The position numbers and the translations under genes were made by a program. A DNA stretch of 64,000 bases, taken from the IMG/VR virus record IMGVR_UViG_3300044691_000429, positions 29,142 through 93,141 of that record; one strand, given 5' to 3'. This DNA is from a virus. The notes beneath the pieces were generated by a model. It did not search any database and was not told the origin of the DNA. It saw only the letters and a list, made by a program, of their open reading frames with translations. Below are positions 62,623 to 64,000 of the stretch, piece by piece; positions within the stretch are counted from its first letter, which is position 1; every line of letters begins with the position of its first letter.

Positions 62623-63965
62623 AGAAGACCAAGGACCCGGTGACGGGCGAGCGGGAACGCACGGACCTGTGGGGCAGCAAGACGAAGCGGTACCGGGTGT
62701 GCGGGATTCCGGGGGTACGGAAGAAGTCGTTCAAGACGGCGGCCGGAGCGAAGAAATGGCTGAGCGACGCCTCCACGGATGCGAGCCGCGGCAGCTTCTA
62801 CGACCCGCGCCGCGGTGAGATGACGCTACGGAAGTACGTGGAGGAGACGTGGTGGCCGGGCCTGAGCATGCCCCCGACCTCTCTGCAGTCGATGCGGCCG
62901 AGAATCTTCAAACACGTCCTCCCTCATCTGGGCAGCATGTCGCTCAACAGGATCGGGCACGAGGAGATCCGCGCCTGGGAGAAGCGTGCTAGCGAGGACA
63001 TCGACGCGGGCACGCTGGCTGTCGCATGGCAGAACTTCGGCTCCATCATGCAGGCCGCGTTCAAGGCCAAGCGGATTCCCGAGAACCCGTTCCGGGACGA
63101 CGACTTCAAGGCGCCGCAGCCGCCGAAGACGAAGGCGAGGGCGTGGTCGCAGGAGCGGGTGTCCGCCGTGTACCAGGCCATGCTGGAGCGCTACCGGATC
63201 ACCGTCAGTCTCGGCGTGGGCGCCGGCCTGCGACAGGGTGAAGTCCTCGGGTTCTCCCCGGGCGACATCGACGGCGACGTCATCCACGTCACGCGGCAGA
63301 TCATCGTCGTCGGCGGGAAGCTGGCGTTCTCGCCGCCGAAGCGCAACAAGGAGCGGGATGCGCCGTGTCCTCCGGAGTTGGCGGCGGCCGTCAGGGAGTA
63401 CGGGAAGAAGTTCCCGGCGGTCGAGGTCACCCTGCCGTGGGTGGACCCGCTGCGCCCCAACCTGCCCTGGGGGGAGCGCCCGATGCGGACGGTCCGGCTT
63501 CTGGTCACGACGCCCAACAGGACGCCGGTCCACCGGAACATCTACGACGTCAACCACTGGAAACCGTCGCTGGTGCGGGCCGGCGTCATCCCCCCGCCGG
63601 TCACCACGAAGGTGGTGGGCAAGACCGGGAAGATTTGGCGGCGCGTGGAGTGGGAGATGGACCGCGAGGACGGTTTCCACGTCACGCGGCACACGTTCGC
63701 TAGCATCGTGCTGGCCGAAGGTGAGACGATTGGCCAGCTGGCGGCGTGGCTGGGCCATTCCGACCCCGCGTTCACGCTGAGGGTCTACGTGCATTTCCTG
63801 CCGAAATCCGGGCGACACGCCATTCAGGCGCTCGGGCGCTGGGTGACAGCGACCGCCGATGCGGGCTCCCCCGGGGTGGTACCGCCGCAGAAACCCCCTC
63901 AGCACCCCCTTGGTCCGACGATCAGTACGTTCAAAGGGGTTCCGATGCAGGTCAAGAGGCTGTAG
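62586..63965 (+). CDS. int: Tyrosine-family site-specific integrase
   Basis: 459 residues from GTG 62586 (purine run GGGAGAGGG upstream). N-terminal AP2/SAM-like arm-binding region followed by a core with GAGLRQGEVLG (Arg216), an FHVTRHTFAS box (His365, Arg368), LGHSDP (His391) and the nucleophile Tyr401 in LRVYVHF. All five conserved residues are seen, so it should be active. It is the last gene before the window edge. The 35 nt after the stop (63966-64000) are the expected neighbourhood of attP or an attachment junction, but no core can be identified without the other end. Confidence 0.9.
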   Translation: MAVAGWIEDRWLKKTKDPVTGERERTDLWGSKTKRYRVCGIPGVRKKSFKTAAGAKKWLSDASTDASRGSFYDPRRGEMTLRKYVEETWWPGLSMPPTSLQSMRPRIFKHVLPHLGSMSLNRIGHEEIRAWEKRASEDIDAGTLAVAWQNFGSIMQAAFKAKRIPENPFRDDDFKAPQPPKTKARAWSQERVSAVYQAMLERYRITVSLGVGAGLRQGEVLGFSPGDIDGDVIHVTRQIIVVGGKLAFSPPKRNKERDAPCPPELAAAVREYGKKFPAVEVTLPWVDPLRPNLPWGERPMRTVRLLVTTPNRTPVHRNIYDVNHWKPSLVRAGVIPPPVTTKVVGKTGKIWRRVEWEMDREDGFHVTRHTFASIVLAEGETIGQLAAWLGHSDPAFTLRVYVHFLPKSGRHAIQALGRWVTATADAGSPGVVPPQKPPQHPLGPTISTFKGVPMQVKRL

Positions 63966-64000
63966 CGGTCATCTCGTTGTAGTACTGCATGTTGAGCCAC

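Noticed and set aside
63966-64000. Attachment-site core right after the integrase
   Set aside because: The location is right, but only 35 nt are visible and no repeat of this sequence was found elsewhere in the window, so no core can be defined.

Overview
The window looks like most of a temperate actinobacterial siphovirus, as prophage or phage genome, very probably from Streptomyces or a close relative. The evidence is very high GC, heavy use of GTG starts, many small CxxC zinc-ribbon proteins, a Streptomyces-type TraB/SpdB pair and actinophage-style tail genes. The left edge cuts the head region, so terminase, portal and capsid lie outside. The right edge falls just after a tyrosine integrase gene.

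Layout. (1) About 0-18 kb, plus strand: head-tail connector, tail completion, major tail protein, gpG/gpGT tail chaperones with a -1 frameshift site, tape measure, minor tail proteins, a papain-like protein, a DUF1906-type lysin, holin-like proteins, a collagen-like membrane protein and a beta-helix tail spike. (2) About 18-28.7 kb, minus strand: many tiny zinc-ribbon genes around a conjugation-type cassette (TraB/FtsK-like translocase and SpdB-like DUF2637 membrane protein), headed by an excisionase-like HTH gene. (3) About 29-30.7 kb: a KorSA-like GntR repressor, with TTCTTCGAAGAA palindromes in front of the HTH-led operon and in front of its own gene, and a divergent GIY-YIG/Phd-like fusion. 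(4) About 30.8-36.0 kb, plus strand: an accessory block with two winged-helix paralogues, a minimal nucleotidyltransferase and membrane or zinc proteins. (5) About 36.0-60.7 kb, minus strand: the early region. It holds many small coupled genes plus a DnaB_N/RepA-like helicase, a loader-like protein, replication-initiator-like proteins (one fused to HNH), a DNA methyltransferase, a BRO-type antirepressor, a Sak4-like ATPase with a PD-(D/E)XK exonuclease, a beta-clamp-like protein and a HAD-type enzyme. (6) About 60.7-64 kb: immunity and integration, with an excisionase-like HTH, divergent XRE regulators around an operator-like region, an ImmA/IrrE-like metallopeptidase and the integrase.

Most minus-strand genes overlap the next by 4 nt (ATGA or GTGA), implying long translationally coupled operons. 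Strong GC-rich hairpins divide these into sub-operons. The most striking feature is the joining of a complete siphophage programme to a plasmid/AICE-type transfer cassette with its own repressor and operators. I saw no tRNA, CRISPR array or insertion sequence. Names are by motif recognition from sequence alone; no database search was run.
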